From the NCBI GenBank assembly GCA_035479015.1, contig DATIJC010000019.1:1-12991 (forward strand): a DNA stretch of 12,991 nt, given 5' to 3'. Below the pieces are notes generated by a model, which saw only the letters and a program-made list of their open reading frames with translations, ran no database searches and was not told the DNA's origin. The DNA is from DATIJC01 sp035479015. Its GTDB lineage: Bacteria; Patescibacteriota; Microgenomatia; UBA1400; UBA12028. Position 1 is the first letter of the stretch, and every line of letters begins with the position of its first letter. Below, one piece after another: positions 12,351 through 12,991 of this stretch. Made by a program: the position numbers and the translations under genes.

Positions 12351-12442
12351 TGTCACCCCTGCGTAGGCAGGGGTCCATGCAATAAGTAAAATTCAATATT
12401 GTATTATTTGTTGACTGGATTCCTGCCTTCGCAGGAATGACA
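12351..12442. repeat. 92-bp palindromic element filling the comM-yraN gap
   Basis: Two 27-bp hairpin units face each other: 12351-12377 (TGTCACCCCTGC...GCAGGGGTCCA) and 12416-12442 (reverse complement TGTCATTCCTGC...GCAGGAATCCA). They match at 22 of 27 positions. Four of the five differences are paired changes (CC/GG versus TT/AA) that keep each small hairpin closed. The 38-base AT-rich core also pairs with itself around the palindrome CAATATTG, so the whole element can fold as one long hairpin. It starts right after the comM stop codon and ends one base before the yraN ATG. It has no coding capacity and resembles a MITE or REP-type unit. Confidence 0.8.
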
Positions 12443-12991
12443 TTAGGTCACCTGTTTGTACTGTAGCGCTTCTGCCATATGGACTGGCAAAATAGTCCCA
12501 CTGTTTTCCAGATCTGCAATTGTGCGGGCAACCTTAATCAACCGAAAATAACTGCGCGCTGAAAAATCGTATTTAGTCGCAGCGACCTTTAAAATATTTT
12601 CAGCTTCAGGCGTGAGTCTTCCATGTTTTTTCACTTCTTTATTTTTCATTTGCGAATTGGTATAGATGGAAAGACCTGCGAACCGTTTCGTTTGCAGGGC
12701 GCGGGTTTTGCGTACTAACTGATTTGCCTCCCGCGATGTCATCTTATCCGGCTCACTCTCATGGGTCAGTGATAATTTGTCTATCTCAATACTGGAGACA
12801 TTGACGCACAGATCAATGCGGTCCAATATCGGTCCGCTGATGCGGTGTTTATACTTGGCGATTTGTTTGGCCGTGCATTTACACTCTTTGGTTGGGTGGC
12901 CTAAGTAACCGCAAGGGCAGGGGTTGATCGCGGCTATCAGCGTAAAGCTTGCGGGGTAACGCACATGTCCCGCCGCCCGCACAATCTCTAC
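12443..12991 (-). CDS. comM: ComM/YifB family Mg-chelatase-like AAA+ ATPase, C-terminal part
   Basis: The frame is open through the right edge (VEIVRAAGHVRYPASF at the edge), so the N-terminal domain and the Walker motifs lie outside. What is seen is the end of the AAA+ core and the C-terminal domain: INPCPCGYLGHPTKECKC with its four cysteines, the ISGPILDRIDLCV sensor segment, and the helical C-terminal region LTPEAENILK...YDFSARSYFRLIKVARTIADLE, all diagnostic for ComM/YifB. In other bacteria ComM is a hexameric helicase promoting branch migration during natural transformation, in line with DNA uptake being common in small-genome lineages. It is transcribed toward yraN. Confidence 0.92.
   Translation of the reverse strand, partial: VEIVRAAGHVRYPASFTLIAAINPCPCGYLGHPTKECKCTAKQIAKYKHRISGPILDRIDLCVNVSSIEIDKLSLTHESEPDKMTSREANQLVRKTRALQTKRFAGLSIYTNSQMKNKEVKKHGRLTPEAENILKVAATKYDFSARSYFRLIKVARTIADLENSGTILPVHMAEALQYKQVT

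Noticed and set aside
1..12991. UGA recoding as in Gracilibacteria/Absconditabacteria
   Set aside because: TGA ends several well-bounded genes (lipoprotein, LapA-like, yraN) at family-consistent positions, and recognised proteins have no in-frame TGA.

Overview
The window looks like a gene-dense piece of a small-genome bacterium. The best guess is a Candidate Phyla Radiation (Patescibacteria) member. This is inference, resting on many short orphan proteins, gaps of a few bases or overlaps between genes, a Cas4-like/DnaQ-like DUF2779 nuclease, and a small 'INVP..IDVNV' membrane protein beside YggT and GlsB-type proteins. TAA, TAG and TGA all act as stops, so the standard bacterial code fits and UGA recoding does not. 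No tRNA, rRNA, CRISPR array, transposase or phage gene is visible.

Layout. 1-1440 (-): the N-terminal 480 residues of a DUF2779 nuclease that runs off the left edge. A 48-bp palindromic repeat sits in frame inside its reading frame. 1504-2005 (-): an orphan helical protein preceded by a structured leader with its own extended -10 promoter, a 25-codon leader ORF, a terminator hairpin and an 11-bp alternative pairing, which together look like a transcription attenuator. 2071-5000: seven small or unrecognised proteins (one exported, one Cys-rich, one membrane-anchored, one faintly GNAT-like), mostly on +. 5014-7903 (+): a tightly coupled operon of a lipoprotein, a beta-CASP metallo-beta-lactamase ribonuclease, a LapA-type membrane protein and a Nudix hydrolase. 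7966-8838 (+): three small membrane proteins (orphan single-TM, YggT family, GlsB/YeaQ family) behind a near-consensus promoter carrying a tandem CTGTACAG palindrome. 8840-9419 (-): a CoA-binding protein and a 58-aa membrane protein. 9509-11042: a VOC protein convergent with, and overlapping, an MFS transporter. 11086-12002 (+): a membrane-anchored orphan and a small orphan. 11996-12991 (-): YraN and the C-terminal part of a ComM/YifB ATPase, separated only by a 92-bp palindromic element.

Two patterns run through the window. First, genes fall into two initiation classes. Some have a clear Shine-Dalgarno. Others have none but carry a -10-like hexamer 6-7 bases before the ATG, which predicts leaderless mRNAs. 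Second, three hairpin units share the ends TGTCA...TCCA around a variable but self-complementary stem. Two are paired head to head between comM and yraN, and one lies inside the DUF2779 coding sequence. The attenuator-like leader at 1849-2018 and this repeat family are the most interesting items. None of the functional links between neighbouring genes is proven by sequence alone.
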